DNA of 64,000 bases from Actinomycetes bacterium (lineage in GTDB: Bacteria > Actinomycetota > Aquicultoria > Aquicultorales > Aquicultoraceae), in assembly GCA_021794835.1 (NCBI GenBank), contig JAJYQA010000009.1, positions 57,225 to 121,224 on the forward strand, given 5' to 3'. Below the pieces are notes generated by a model. The model had not been told where the DNA came from. It made no database searches and worked only from the letters and a program-made list of their open reading frames with translations. The position numbers were made by a program, and so were the translations under genes. Position 1 is the stretch's first letter. Each line of letters starts with the position of its first letter. This document shows, one piece after another, positions 8,768-18,251 of the stretch.

Positions 8768-11176
8768 CTACTCTCTTATCTCTGCGCCAAGTTCTTTGCC
8801 TAGTCTGCCAACTACCTTCTCACGGGCGTTAAATGCCTCCTCGTCAGTTAAAGTTCTATCCGGAGTGCGAAAGACCATCGAGTATGCCATGCTCTTTTTG
8901 CCCTCAGGCACGCCTTTACCTCTGTAAAGATCGAATAGTCTTGCACTTTTAAGAAGCGGTTTACCGGCAGCTTCTATAACACCAAGCACCTGGTCGTTAG
9001 AAATCGGGTCGTCCACAAGCACGGCGATATCAAGAATTATACTAGGATATTTTGGAATCTCAGAGAACTCCTTCTGCATCTTGGCATTGTCTATAAGTCT
9101 GTTGAAGCTAAGCTCGGCTACATAAGTCCTTGGTATATCAAAATCGGACTGGACGTTTGGATGAAGCTCGCCAAAATACCCTATGGATTCATCATCGATA
9201 AGAAGCTCGGCGCTTCGTCCCGGGTGCAGCGCCGGGTGGGTAAATTGGCGCACCGACCAGTTTGCAATACTAAGCTCATCTAGAACCGACTCGACGGCAC
9301 CTTTAAGGTCAAAGAAGTCGATACTTCTGGCCTTGTCATACCATTTATCTGACTTCCATGCGCCGGTCATTGCAATTCCAAGCATTGTTTCCTCATCTGG
9401 CATATCCTTGCCGCTCTCGTGCCAGAAGGTGTGCCCCACTTCAAAAATCTGCACGTCATACTGCTCACGATTAACATTGTATTTAAGAACTTTGATAAGG
9501 TTTGCCAGGAGAGTTGTGCGCAAAACCGAAAGATCCTCACTCAGAGGGTTTAAAAGTCTAACAAACCAGCACAACGGATCGCCCTGCGGTACTTGAAGTT
9601 TATCTACGTCGTTGGGATCCATGAAGCTATAGGTCAGCACCTCGGAAAGACCGGCTCCTACAAGCCTGTCTTTAACCGACTCGGCAAGCTTTTGCCTCAA
9701 GTTTAGGCCGCCCTGCTTATCGCCACTCTTCGGTAGGGTCGATTTGATATTGTTGTAGCCGTAAATCCTTGCGATTTCCTCGATCAAATCAATTTCACGC
9801 TCAAGGTCCGGCCTAAACGTGGGGGTAAGCACCCACATCTCAGTTGTGTTGCTGATCACCTCTGCCGTAAGTTCAAGCCGATTTAAGATATTTACAATCC
9901 CGTCAAGGCTAAGGTCTGTACCAAGAATAGCGTTTACCCGGTCGGCTCTGAGCGGTACCTTTTTTGGTTCTATAACCTTTGGATAAACATCTATGACACC
10001 TTTATCTACGCTTCCATCTGCGAACTCGGCCATAAAAGCTGCTGCTCTATCAGCAGCATAAATGGTCCCATTTGGATCGGTGCCTTTCTCAAAACGGGTC
10101 GAAGCTTCAGATAGTAACCCAAGGCTCCTCGACGTCCTCATAATAGAGCTAGGCTCGAAATATGCCGACTCGAGCAATATATCTGCGGTCTTATCAGATA
10201 CCTCGGTGTCTTCTCCCCCCATGATGCCGGCCAACGCGACCGGTCGATCGGCGTCGGCGATGACCAGCATACTCTCATCAAGCTCGCGGACAACGCCATC
10301 CAGTGTCTCAAGGTGCTCGCCGTTTCTCGCCCGTCTCACAACTATCTTTCCGCCATGAAGGGTGTTGAAATCAAAGGCGTGAAGGGGCTGGCCCGTCTCA
10401 AGCATCACGTAATTGGTGATATCTACAATGTTGTTTATTGGGCGCATCCCGGCTTTTTCCAGGCGCTGCTGCATCCAGGTTGGACTAGGTCCGATTTTTA
10501 CCTTGCGAATTATCCTTGCTGAATATCGGGGGCATAAATCCGGGTCAATTATCTTAATGCTTGCGACGTTTGAAGTCTTCTCAAAACATTCCGTTAAGTC
10601 AACAGATGGTTTATGAAGTTTACGATCCTCTATTGCACCAACCTCGCGTGCAATGCCAAGCATTGAGAGACAATCCGGCCGGTTTGGTGTTATCTCAAGT
10701 TCGATAATGGTGTCATCTAAAGATAACGCTTGAGCCAAAGGCACGCCGACTTCGACATCATCTGGCAGTATATAGATACCGCTATGGTCGGCACCCATCC
10801 TAAGCTCTGCCCTCGAGCAAAGCATCCCATAGGATGTGACCCCCCTTATTTTTGCAGGTTTGATGTCCATCCCATTCGGCAAGTGCGCCCCTACTGTTGC
10901 TACGGGCACTTTATCCCCAACCTTGATGTTTTTTGCACCGCAAACTATCTCAAGCGTCTCGGGCCGATCAATTCTAACAGTTGCTAAGCTAAGTTTGTCG
11001 GCATTGGGATGAGGTTTTATATCAAGAATTATCCCAACCCATACATTTCCCAAGTCTTGTCCAAGGTGTTTTACACTTTCCACAGCAGTGCCTGTAAGAT
11101 TAAGCTTATCGGCAAGCTCTTCAGGCGACAGATCAAAATCTATATAATCTTTTAGCCAGTTAATCGAGACTAACAT
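8768..11176 (-). CDS. pheT: Phenylalanine-tRNA ligase beta subunit
   Basis: An 802-residue bacterial PheRS beta chain. The tRNA-binding (EMAP-like) domain lies near residues 40-150, then B3/B4 editing, B5, a degenerate catalytic-like core and the C-terminal ferredoxin-fold anticodon domain ending at EIRE. It forms the alpha2-beta2 enzyme with PheS and removes mischarged Tyr-tRNA. The ATG start has GGGAGGA upstream and lies 12 bases after pheS. Expression is probably governed by the T-box before pheS. Confidence 0.97.
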   Translation of the reverse strand: MLVSINWLKDYIDFDLSPEELADKLNLTGTAVESVKHLGQDLGNVWVGIILDIKPHPNADKLSLATVRIDRPETLEIVCGAKNIKVGDKVPVATVGAHLPNGMDIKPAKIRGVTSYGMLCSRAELRMGADHSGIYILPDDVEVGVPLAQALSLDDTIIELEITPNRPDCLSMLGIAREVGAIEDRKLHKPSVDLTECFEKTSNVASIKIIDPDLCPRYSARIIRKVKIGPSPTWMQQRLEKAGMRPINNIVDITNYVMLETGQPLHAFDFNTLHGGKIVVRRARNGEHLETLDGVVRELDESMLVIADADRPVALAGIMGGEDTEVSDKTADILLESAYFEPSSIMRTSRSLGLLSEASTRFEKGTDPNGTIYAADRAAAFMAEFADGSVDKGVIDVYPKVIEPKKVPLRADRVNAILGTDLSLDGIVNILNRLELTAEVISNTTEMWVLTPTFRPDLEREIDLIEEIARIYGYNNIKSTLPKSGDKQGGLNLRQKLAESVKDRLVGAGLSEVLTYSFMDPNDVDKLQVPQGDPLCWFVRLLNPLSEDLSVLRTTLLANLIKVLKYNVNREQYDVQIFEVGHTFWHESGKDMPDEETMLGIAMTGAWKSDKWYDKARSIDFFDLKGAVESVLDELSIANWSVRQFTHPALHPGRSAELLIDDESIGYFGELHPNVQSDFDIPRTYVAELSFNRLIDNAKMQKEFSEIPKYPSIILDIAVLVDDPISNDQVLGVIEAAGKPLLKSARLFDLYRGKGVPEGKKSMAYSMVFRTPDRTLTDEEAFNAREKVVGRLGKELGAEIRE

Positions 11177-11188
11177 TTTTTATCCTCC

Positions 11189-12292
11189 CTAGAATTGTTC
11201 CGCAAACCTCGTATCGTTTTCGAAGAACATCCTTATATCAGGCACTCCGTAAAGGAGCATTGCGATCCTCTCGACACCCATACCAAAAGCAAAGCCGCTT
11301 ACTTCTTCGGGGTTGTAGCCGACCTCAATTAAAACGTTGGGATCAACCATTCCGGCACCTAATATCTCAAGCCAGCCGCTGCCGCAAATCCTGCATCCTA
11401 CACCGCCGCAAGCAAAGCAGCGCACATCTACCTCGGCGCTTGGCTCGGTAAATGGAAAGAAGTGCGGGCGCAGGCGAATCTGCGGTCCATCCTCGGCGAT
11501 GCCCGCTTCGAAGGCCTCACGAGCCACCACCCTTACCTGGCTTTTCCTGCCAAACATTTGTCTGGAAAACTCTTCAAGAGTTCCTTTTAAGTCGCCAAAT
11601 GTTATGCCTTTATCAACGGCTAATCCTTCCACTTGGTGAAACATAGGTGAGTGCGTTGGGTCAGGGACGTCCCTTCTAAACGCCCGTCCCGGAGCAATTA
11701 TATATACCGGTGGCTCTTGAGACTTCATAACCCTGATTTGCACCGGTGATGTATGCGTCCTGAGCACAATATCGTCGTCAGCGGGGTGGACTCCAGCCTT
11801 TCTAATATAGAAAGTATCCTGGAGGCTTCTCGCCGGGTGGTCGGCAGGCGTGTTAAGAGCTTTAAAGTTGTAATAGTCAAGTTCAACCTCGGGGCCCTCG
11901 GCAACTTTGTATCCCAGGCCAATGAATATATCGGTTATCTCTTTAATGACCTGAGATATCAAGTGCCGGTGTCCGTAGACGCGCTCCCTTCCCGGAAGGG
12001 ATATATCAACCGATTCGGCAGCCAGCCTTTTTGCAACCTCTTCCCTTGAGAGTTCTTCCTGTCTATCAGTTATGTCGCTCTCAAGATTCTGTCTGATTTT
12101 ATTCGCGGCTTGCCCGATCTCTTTTCGCTCTTCCGGGGTAAGCTGTCCCAATGTCTTAAGTACACTGGTTATTTTCCCTTTTTTACCAAGATACTCGACT
12201 CGTACCTGGTCTAACTGCTGTAAATTAGTTGCTTTTACTACAGCAGTCTTTGCTTTCTCATACATGTTCTCTATATCCGCCCGAGTCACCAT
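11189..12292 (-). CDS. pheS: Phenylalanine-tRNA ligase alpha subunit
   Basis: Class II synthetase catalytic subunit, 367 residues. An N-terminal coiled coil (residues 1-100) precedes the catalytic core. Motif 2 is seen as RTHTSPVQIRVM then GRAFRRD, and motif 3 as GFAFGMGVERIAML. An insert with CFACGGVGCRICGSGW carries four cysteines in two pairs and looks like a zinc knuckle; this makes the protein longer than the common 330-350 residues. It is first in the pheST operon and preceded by a Phe-type T-box. Confidence 0.97.
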   Translation of the reverse strand: MVTRADIENMYEKAKTAVVKATNLQQLDQVRVEYLGKKGKITSVLKTLGQLTPEERKEIGQAANKIRQNLESDITDRQEELSREEVAKRLAAESVDISLPGRERVYGHRHLISQVIKEITDIFIGLGYKVAEGPEVELDYYNFKALNTPADHPARSLQDTFYIRKAGVHPADDDIVLRTHTSPVQIRVMKSQEPPVYIIAPGRAFRRDVPDPTHSPMFHQVEGLAVDKGITFGDLKGTLEEFSRQMFGRKSQVRVVAREAFEAGIAEDGPQIRLRPHFFPFTEPSAEVDVRCFACGGVGCRICGSGWLEILGAGMVDPNVLIEVGYNPEEVSGFAFGMGVERIAMLLYGVPDIRMFFENDTRFAEQF

Positions 12293-12349
12293 CTATGTCA
12301 CCTTCCCTTATTGGCCTATAGTTCACAGGTAATAATTCCTAAATTGTAT

Positions 12350-12600
12350 AAAAAATCCTCCCTCGTAAAAAAAGGACGAGAGAGGACCCGCGGTACCACC
12401 TTAATTCAGGTCAATGACCTGCTCTTTAATCCTGATAACGGTAGGACTTCCGAATTGCCTACTTGGCTTGAGAACCCTTTCAGCTCTTGGCTCCAGAGTG
12501 AACTTCGCCGGTTTATCTTTAGTACCTTCCCAGCTTCAGGCACCTCTCTGTAAAAGATAGACGTCAGCTACTTTTCTCCTTCATCGCCTATACTATATTT
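12350..12600 (-). promoter_or_regulatory. T-box leader of pheST (Phe, UUC specifier)
   Basis: On the minus strand the T-box sequence AAGGTGGTACCGCGG (about 12388-12402) pairs with the tRNA acceptor end in this class. It is followed by a terminator whose arms are CCTCTCTCGT and ACGAGGGAGG, with a T run at 12350-12355. Upstream, GAAG-TTC-ACTCTGGAGC places TTC in the specifier position, which is a Phe codon and agrees with the gene downstream. Uncharged tRNA-Phe is expected to stabilise the antiterminator and switch pheST on. Confidence 0.93.
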
Positions 12601-12626
12601 ACTAACCTTAACACCCGATTTTATCG

Positions 12627-12742
12627 GGCAATCAGAAACTAGAAACAAGACTGGTGTCTCGCACTTTTAGGAACCAGATTTTAGGCTGAATTCTTGATCT
12701 GCGCATCCAACCTGTCTTCTATTTCTTGTCTCTTGTTTCTGA
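12627..12742. repeat. Word-repeat spacer between pheS leader and rplT
   Basis: This stretch contains stuttering copies of AGAAACAAGA on one side and TTTCTTGTCTCTTGTTTCTG on the other, giving an imperfect inverted arrangement with no coding potential. Similar wording fills 25501-25765. It lies downstream of rplT (minus strand), so it may fold as a weak 3-prime hairpin. See the separate finding on this repeat style. Confidence 0.45.
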
Positions 12743-13102
12743 TCATGTCATCAACTTATCTTTGGCTATTGCCGCGAGCTCCGCAAATGCTTCCGGGTCA
12801 TGAATAGCCATATCGGCAAGAATCTTTCTGTCGACCTCGGCCTCGGCCAGTTTAAGACCGTTTATAAATCGGCTATATGACATTCCGTTTTCCCTTGCGC
12901 CAGCGTTAATTCTTGCGATCCAGAGCTGTCTGAAGTCACGCTTTTTGGCTTTTCTATCCCTGTATGCGTATGACAGCGAATGCATGACCTGCTCTTTAGC
13001 TGCCTTATACTGCTTGCTCTTTGCACCACGATATCCCCTTGCCAGTTCTAATATTTTTTTATGCCTTCTCTTTGTGCTTGTTGCATGTCTTGTCCTTGGC
13101 AT
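12743..13102 (-). CDS. rplT: 50S ribosomal protein L20
   Basis: About 119 residues, basic, with the family hallmark start [15 protein letters not shown] and the segment [20 protein letters not shown]. An ATG two codons upstream is in frame, but the universal MPR start at 13102 is preferred. L20 is needed early in 50S assembly and in several bacteria represses the infC-rpmI-rplT operon by binding its leader. It is last in the infC-rpmI-rplT order here. Confidence 0.98.
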   Translation of the reverse strand: MPRTRHATSTKRRHKKILELARGYRGAKSKQYKAAKEQVMHSLSYAYRDRKAKKRDFRQLWIARINAGARENGMSYSRFINGLKLAEAEVDRKILADMAIHDPEAFAELAAIAKDKLMT

Positions 13103-13143
13103 TATCATTCAACCCCTTCTAAAATCATCATATTTAAGCGCGC

Positions 13144-13338
13144 TTACATACCCAGCATCTGCTTGATATTTTTAGCATTCGTCTCATCCACAATACCATC
13201 TTTGCGCAGCTGCCTTTTGCGCTTTGTAGTCTTTTTAGTAAGAATATGACTTGTAAAAGCGTGTTTGTAGGATAACTTACCTCTACCTGTAACCTTGAAG
13301 CGCTTTGCCGCTCCACGGTGGGTTTTCATTTTCGGCAT
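13144..13338 (-). CDS. rpmI: 50S ribosomal protein L35
   Basis: A 64-residue very basic protein with the classic start [21 protein letters not shown] and the central [20 protein letters not shown]. It is a structural component of the large ribosomal subunit. It lies between infC and rplT in the usual order; 41 bases separate it from rplT. Confidence 0.98.
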   Translation of the reverse strand: MPKMKTHRGAAKRFKVTGRGKLSYKHAFTSHILTKKTTKRKRQLRKDGIVDETNAKNIKQMLGM

Positions 13339-13474
13339 AACTTACTTGCTCCTTTCCGACATATCAATTAACCACTGTTCTTGCGAAAATAACTACCCTA
13401 CCCCGAGCACTACCACTGCTTGAGCTAATAGTTATAGTTGTTATTTTGTTATATAAGCATATGGACCCTACAGC

Positions 13475-14008
13475 CTAAGATTGCTCAGGTACAGCCATTT
13501 TTACCGTTGGGGCTAACACCATAACCATGTTTCGACCATCCAATTTTGGCTGAGTCTCAACTTTGCCTAGCTCGCCTACCTCTTCGGCGATCCGTTCTAA
13601 GAGCTTCCTCCCCAGCTCAGTATGAGCCATTTCACGACCCCTAAACATTATGGTAACTTTGACTTTCGCACCATCTTCGAGAAAACGTATTATGTGTTTC
13701 TTCTTAACCTCGAAGTCATGGCTATCAATCTTCGGGCGAAGCTTCATTTCTTTTACGATAAGCGTTGCGGCATGCTTTCTAGCCTTCTTTGCCTTCTGAG
13801 TCTGCTCATACCTGTATTTACCGTAGTCCATGATCCTGCAGACCGGCGGGTCGGCCTGTGGTGCAACCTCTACCAAATCTAACCCAGCATCATAGGCAAT
13901 CTTTAGGGCTTCCACGGTCGTCTTAATGCCCAACTGAGTCCCATCACGCGAGATAAGTCGAACCCTTGGAGTGCGAATTCTCTCATTAACTCTTGCGTCA
14001 GTTGCGAT
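13475..14008 (-). CDS. infC: Translation initiation factor IF-3, apparent AUC start codon
   Basis: IF-3 discriminates start codons and keeps the 30S subunit free. The frame gives the full N-domain only if read upstream of the TTG at 13933: residues [18 protein letters not shown] and [10 protein letters not shown] then precede the linker, and the C-domain has [10 protein letters not shown] and [12 protein letters not shown]. No ATG, GTG or TTG exists between a TAG stop (14012-14014) and this N-domain. ATC at 14006-14008 follows GGAGGTG by 7 bases and gives 177 residues, the family length. Non-canonical AUU or AUC starts on infC are known in other bacteria and allow IF-3 to repress its own translation. 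The TTG start would remove about 25 conserved residues. Confidence 0.93.
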   Translation of the reverse strand: MATDARVNERIRTPRVRLISRDGTQLGIKTTVEALKIAYDAGLDLVEVAPQADPPVCRIMDYGKYRYEQTQKAKKARKHAATLIVKEMKLRPKIDSHDFEVKKKHIIRFLEDGAKVKVTIMFRGREMAHTELGRKLLERIAEEVGELGKVETQPKLDGRNMVMVLAPTVKMAVPEQS

Positions 14009-14050
14009 ACTCTATCACCTCCCATACTCTTAAATCCCGTACTGTCAAAT

Positions 14051-14078
14051 AAAAAATGGACGACAGTCGCCGTCCACC
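14051..14078 (-). terminator. Attenuator hairpin in the infC leader
   Basis: On the minus strand GGTGGACGGCGACTGTCGTCC folds into a stem (TGGACG/CGTCCA) and is followed at once by TTTTTT. It sits 40-70 bases upstream of the infC start and about 210 bases after thrS, inside a leader of about 280 bases. This is the position of an intrinsic terminator used for attenuation of the IF3-L35-L20 operon in other Gram-positive bacteria. What RNA or protein switches it is not visible. Confidence 0.7.
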
Positions 14079-14288
14079 TTATGTGATCCTTTTTAACCCT
14101 TTCGATTGCCCATGGCATCTCGGGGTGAGAAGCAACTGTTTGACTTCTACTTTCCGTATTTAATATCGGGTAATATACCCGAATATTTAATTTACTATAG
14201 TATAGAATCCACCACCTGGCAAATTCGAAGACCTTATAATTATCGCAAATAACTAGCCTACAGGTCAATAGATTACATAAACGTTAGC

Positions 14289-16235
14289 TTAAGAGTTTGC
14301 CCCACCGGCTGCTTCTGCTGGATGCTCTATTTGTGGTGGTAACATTGCTACCTTAAACTCCGCAATAAACGCATCGAAAGCAACGGGGCCTCGATTGCCA
14401 CTTCTATCACGTACTGCCACCTGCTTGTTTTCAATCTCTTTGTCACCGACAACAAGCATATAGGGAATTTTCATGGCCTGAGCATCCCTTATTTTTTTGT
14501 TAACGGATTCTGTGCGCAGGTCAACGCGAACCCTTGCGCCAACTTCTTTAAGTTTATCTGCCACATTGATGGCGTAGTCGTTATGGCGATCGGCAATTGG
14601 CAAGACCACAACCTGCTCCGGCGATATCCAGACCGGAAATGCACCGGCGTAGTTTTCAATTAAGACCCCAATAAACCTCTCAAGTGAGCCCAATATCGCC
14701 CGGTGGATCATGATCGGGCGGTGCTCTTTGTTATCTGATCCAATATAGTTAACGTCAAAACGTTCTGGCAGGTTAAAGTCGACTTGAATTGTAGTACATT
14801 GCCATGACCGGCCCAGCGCGTCCCTTATCTTGACGTCGATCTTCGGCCCGTAAAAGACGCCTTCGCCGGGATCGATCTCGTACTTTAGAGCTGCCTTATC
14901 AAGCGCGCCCTTTAGCGCGTTAGTTGCCTTATCCCAATTTTCCTGGGTTCCGACAAATTTCTCCGGCTGGGTTGAGAGAAAAACATCGTATTTGTCGAAG
15001 CCGAATGTCTTAAGTATAAAGGTCATAAGATCGATAACCTCTAGAATCTCGTCCTCTATCTGATCAGGCATGCAGAAGATGTGCGCATCGTCTTGGGTAA
15101 AACCCCTGACGCGGAGCAGTCCGTGAAGTACGCCGGAGCGCTCAAACCGATAGACTGTTCCAAGCTCGGCCCAGCGTATAGGAAGGTCGCGGTAGCTTCT
15201 GGTATGGCTCTTATATATCTTAATGTGCCCGGGGCAGTTCATCGGCTTTACGACATAATCGGTTCCCTCGACCTCCATCGGTGAGAACATGCTCTCGCGA
15301 TAAAAGTCCCAGTGGCCGCTGGTTCGCCACAGATCAACTTTTGCGATATGCGGGGTTGCGATTAACTCGTAGCCGCGCTTAATATGCTCGTTCTTCCAGA
15401 AGTCCTCGATAACCTTTCGCAGCATAGCTCCCTTTGGATGCCAGAGAGGTAGTCCCGCTCCAAATTCCTCATCAATTGTAAAGAGGTCGAGCTCGCGGCC
15501 AAGCTTTCGGTGATCCCTGCGCTCGGCTTCGGCCAGAGTCTCCAGATGCTCTTTCAGCGCCTCTTTGGAAGCAAATGCGGTTCCGTATATCCTCTGAAGC
15601 ATCGGGCGTGTCTCCTCGCCCCGCCAGTAGGCCCCAGCAACACTTAAAAGCTTAAACGCCTTAACTTTTCCGGTGCTTGGAACCTGCGGCCCGCGGCAGA
15701 GATCGATAAACTCGCCCTGGCTGTAGATGCTAACCGTCTCATCCTCAATCTCGTTTATAAGCTGGAGCTTATATGGCTGGTCTTTAAATATCTCCCTTGC
15801 CTCATCTTTGGTAACTACTTTTCGTTCAAATGGATAATTCTTAGAGACGATCTTTTTCATCTCCTCTTCTATCGCGGGAAAATCCTCTGCTGACAGGCGT
15901 TTCTTGAGGTCGAAATCGTAATAGAACCCGCCTTCGATAGTTGGACCGATACCAAGCTTAGTTCCCGGGAATAGACGTATAATGGCCTGCGCCATGATAT
16001 GTGCGGTACTGTGTCTAACGACGTCGATTCCGCTTTCGTTATGATCAACGACGATTGTCACAACGTCGCCGTCATTTAATTTAGTGCTTAAATCAACCAG
16101 GTTATCGTTTACCACTGCGGCAATCGCCGCTTTTTGAAGTCGCGGCCCAATACTTCCCGCAAGGTCGTAGGCCGTGCTACCTGCATCAAGCTCAATTTTA
16201 GCTCCATCTGGTAGGAACACGTTTATTTTCTCCAT
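14289..16235 (-). CDS. thrS: Threonine-tRNA ligase
   Basis: Full-length bacterial ThrRS (about 648 residues). Domains in order are TGS (residues 1-60), the N2 editing domain with the zinc-type HSTAHIMAQ motif, the class II core with motif 2 (YRFERSGVLHGLLRVRGFTQ) and the zinc-binding cysteine in MNCPGH, and an anticodon domain near the end (PYMLVVGDKE). The ATG at 16235 is chosen because GGAGG lies just upstream; another ATG four codons earlier overlaps that ribosome binding site. It is controlled by a T-box. Confidence 0.97.
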   Translation of the reverse strand: MEKINVFLPDGAKIELDAGSTAYDLAGSIGPRLQKAAIAAVVNDNLVDLSTKLNDGDVVTIVVDHNESGIDVVRHSTAHIMAQAIIRLFPGTKLGIGPTIEGGFYYDFDLKKRLSAEDFPAIEEEMKKIVSKNYPFERKVVTKDEAREIFKDQPYKLQLINEIEDETVSIYSQGEFIDLCRGPQVPSTGKVKAFKLLSVAGAYWRGEETRPMLQRIYGTAFASKEALKEHLETLAEAERRDHRKLGRELDLFTIDEEFGAGLPLWHPKGAMLRKVIEDFWKNEHIKRGYELIATPHIAKVDLWRTSGHWDFYRESMFSPMEVEGTDYVVKPMNCPGHIKIYKSHTRSYRDLPIRWAELGTVYRFERSGVLHGLLRVRGFTQDDAHIFCMPDQIEDEILEVIDLMTFILKTFGFDKYDVFLSTQPEKFVGTQENWDKATNALKGALDKAALKYEIDPGEGVFYGPKIDVKIRDALGRSWQCTTIQVDFNLPERFDVNYIGSDNKEHRPIMIHRAILGSLERFIGVLIENYAGAFPVWISPEQVVVLPIADRHNDYAINVADKLKEVGARVRVDLRTESVNKKIRDAQAMKIPYMLVVGDKEIENKQVAVRDRSGNRGPVAFDAFIAEFKVAMLPPQIEHPAEAAGGANS

Positions 16236-16354
16236 TAATACCTCCATATTAGCTCATAGCTCACAAGATGAAAGCAAGTAGAGTGGGTTCACCAGTCTTA
16301 ATTCATCATTCGACGTTCACAATTCGAAATTAGCTTGCCCTCTTAGACCCTAAA

Positions 16355-16596
16355 TAAAAAAACCTCCGTCACAAGGGACGAAGGCTTCCGTGGTTCCACC
16401 CTATTTGCAATCAGTCATCTGATCGATTGCCACTCTAAACCCCTATATCGGTGGGCTTCCGGGTGACTTATCCCGACAAAACCGGCTTTTCATCACCTGC
16501 TCAGGGGCGGTACCATCCACCGTAATTTAAACGGGCTTTCAGCCTCGACCCGTCTCTCTTTCTAAATCAACCAGCGATTCTTCCCCATCAGCGCAA
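16355..16596 (-). promoter_or_regulatory. T-box leader of thrS (Thr, ACC specifier)
   Basis: The T-box sequence AGGGTGGAACCACGG (complement of 16388-16402) is followed by a terminator with arms CTTCGTC and GACGGAGG and a run of seven T. In the stem I region GGT-ACC-GCCCCTGAGC places ACC, a Thr codon, at the specifier position, in the same register as TTC in the pheS leader. The gene downstream is thrS, so specifier and target agree. Confidence 0.93.
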
Positions 16597-16672
16597 TATA
16601 TAAATTTATAACTAGCGAAATTCTATCCTAATTGCGATGTTGTGTAAATATAGGTTCACTTAAAAGCCTATC

Positions 16673-16948
16673 CTAAGCCGCCTTCCTGTTAACCATGATA
16701 GCAAGTTGTTCAACGGCGGATTTTAAAATTCCCATCTGGGTTTCTTCTTCAATCTCGGGCTCGTTTGACCCGACTTTTCTCGGCTTTGGGATGATCCCAA
16801 GCCTCCCTACATTAGGCCATTTTGCCTTTGCTTCTCTAAGCAGCCCTTCAAACCGGTCGATATAATCATTAACCCTGCTTGCATCATGCTTGTTTCTTAA
16901 ATCCTCGTTTAGTTTATTAACTTCATTGATTACCTGCTTATTCTCCAA
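16673..16948 (-). CDS. Uncharacterised 91-residue protein
   Basis: I do not recognise a family. The protein is rich in charged residues; the first half (NEVNKLNEDLRNKHD) and middle are predicted helical with a possible short coiled coil. A central PKPRKVGSNEPEIEEE linker leads to a short C-terminal helix ending in VNRKAA. The ATG start has GGGGGCA upstream at a fair distance. It is divergent from the TIM-barrel gene at 17067 with about 118 bases between. Codon use is like the neighbours, so it is probably a real gene. Confidence 0.6.
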   Translation of the reverse strand: MENKQVINEVNKLNEDLRNKHDASRVNDYIDRFEGLLREAKAKWPNVGRLGIIPKPRKVGSNEPEIEEETQMGILKSAVEQLAIMVNRKAA

Positions 16949-17066
16949 TTCCGGTGCCCCCTTAAATCTCGCACTAAAGAGTTTATTCCCAAGTTGTTGC
17001 GAAAAAGGGTATAAAAGTTGCTTGTATGGAAATTAATGCTCGTGAAAGTGGGTGTAAACTAAGTAA

Positions 17067-17912
17067 ATGGATTTAATCAGACTTGCCTGCAGCACTGGTG
17101 TATACAACGGGATTCCGCTTGCCGATACGATACGCCGGCTGGCAAGGATCGGATATGCGGCAGTAGAAATCTGCGCTGAGCATAACGAGTTGGCTGCTAG
17201 CGAAGATACCTTGCAAACCGCCAAGCCTTTAAAAGAAGCGCTAGTCCGCTACAATATATCCGTCGCCAATATTGCAGCAACAAGCGTAAACCTCTGCGAA
17301 AAGAAAGCTCCGGGAAGCGGCATATGGGTAAGCCAAGAGCACATCGAACGCATCAAATATTACGCCAGACTTGCCCGGGAGCTCAACTGCGATTCGCTTA
17401 CAGTAAATCCGGGCAGACCAATCCAAGACGCGCGAGAAGGCTCGCAGCTCTCTTGCCTAATGGCCGCCCTTAAGGAGATCACAAAATTTGCCCGTGGGCT
17501 TGGGGTGGCTATTGGGGTAGTCTATGGCCCTAGCCTTATACTGCAAAATGCAACCGATGTGCAGGCGCTATTTACAAAGGTAAGAGGACTAAAACTTGCA
17601 TTTAATACAGCAAATTCACACCTTGCCTGCGAGACGCCGTGCGTAGTGGTAACCGAGTTAAAGCATCGTATAAAACACGTCCATCTTGCTGATGTCGGAA
17701 GCAGTAATCGGGCTTATCTCATACCGGGCGAGGGCGAGATTGAGTGGATATCTTTCTTTAGAACTTTACATTGGATTGGGTATAAGGAATTTGTAACCGT
17801 CGACCTATCATCGTATGCAGATATGCCGGACTTAGCCGCAAAGCGAGCTTTCTTCTACCTGTCCAACCTGCTAAACGCCTATAAGCAACCAAGAGGAAAA
17901 GGAGTTGCCTAA
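17067..17912 (+). CDS. Sugar phosphate isomerase/epimerase-like TIM barrel protein
   Basis: A 281-residue protein of the xylose-isomerase-like TIM barrel superfamily (AP_endonuc_2 fold). Evidence is the opening LACSTGVYNGIPLADTIRRL with AAVEICAEHNE, then NPGRPIQ, LAFNTANSHLAC, VKHVHLADVG-like text (RIKHVHLADVG) and GEGEIEWISF, which are the usual metal-binding strands. Substrates in this superfamily vary from sugars to inositols, so no reaction is assigned. It is the first plus-strand gene and stands alone between two minus-strand small genes. Confidence 0.75.
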   Translation: MDLIRLACSTGVYNGIPLADTIRRLARIGYAAVEICAEHNELAASEDTLQTAKPLKEALVRYNISVANIAATSVNLCEKKAPGSGIWVSQEHIERIKYYARLARELNCDSLTVNPGRPIQDAREGSQLSCLMAALKEITKFARGLGVAIGVVYGPSLILQNATDVQALFTKVRGLKLAFNTANSHLACETPCVVVTELKHRIKHVHLADVGSSNRAYLIPGEGEIEWISFFRTLHWIGYKEFVTVDLSSYADMPDLAAKRAFFYLSNLLNAYKQPRGKGVA

Positions 17913-17914
17913 GA

Positions 17915-18133
17915 CTAACTTACACGCAAAGTGTTTTTGTAGTCTCCTAGGCCTCTGTCCAGTTTACGAACTGAGCTATGGGTCTCAGTTTTACTAATAT
18001 GCAACGCACCCTGATTTATGAAATCAACTAGGAATATCTTGCTCTTGCCACGTCTTATCTTCCGATACTTAAAACCGCTCTCATCTTCATACCTGGGATA
18101 ATCTTTCGCAAAAATATGCCTTAAAACACCCAT
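17915..18133 (-). CDS. Uncharacterised basic small protein (72 residues)
   Basis: Not recognised. The start at 18133 (MGVLRHIF) is preferred because GGGGTG lies six bases upstream; the frame is open 12 codons further. The sequence DESGFKYRKIRRGKSKIFLV and the end RKLDRGLGDYKNTLRVS are rich in Arg and Lys, with no membrane segment or cysteine. It overlaps nothing and ends two bases from the convergent TIM-barrel gene. It may be a nucleic-acid or phosphate binding protein, but that is only a guess from charge. Confidence 0.5.
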   Translation of the reverse strand: MGVLRHIFAKDYPRYEDESGFKYRKIRRGKSKIFLVDFINQGALHISKTETHSSVRKLDRGLGDYKNTLRVS

Positions 18134-18251
18134 GATCGCACCCCTTTTGTTTACGTTTGTCTTTTGCAAGCAGCCATGGCTAAGTTATTCTACATTTAAC
18201 CTATTTATACCCAAAAGAAGCATCTATTAATCTTAAACATTTCTTTCTTAA

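Noticed and set aside
13903..14268. Minus-strand open frame upstream of and overlapping infC
   Set aside because: It runs across the infC leader and attenuator in a different frame from infC, and its text has no family features.
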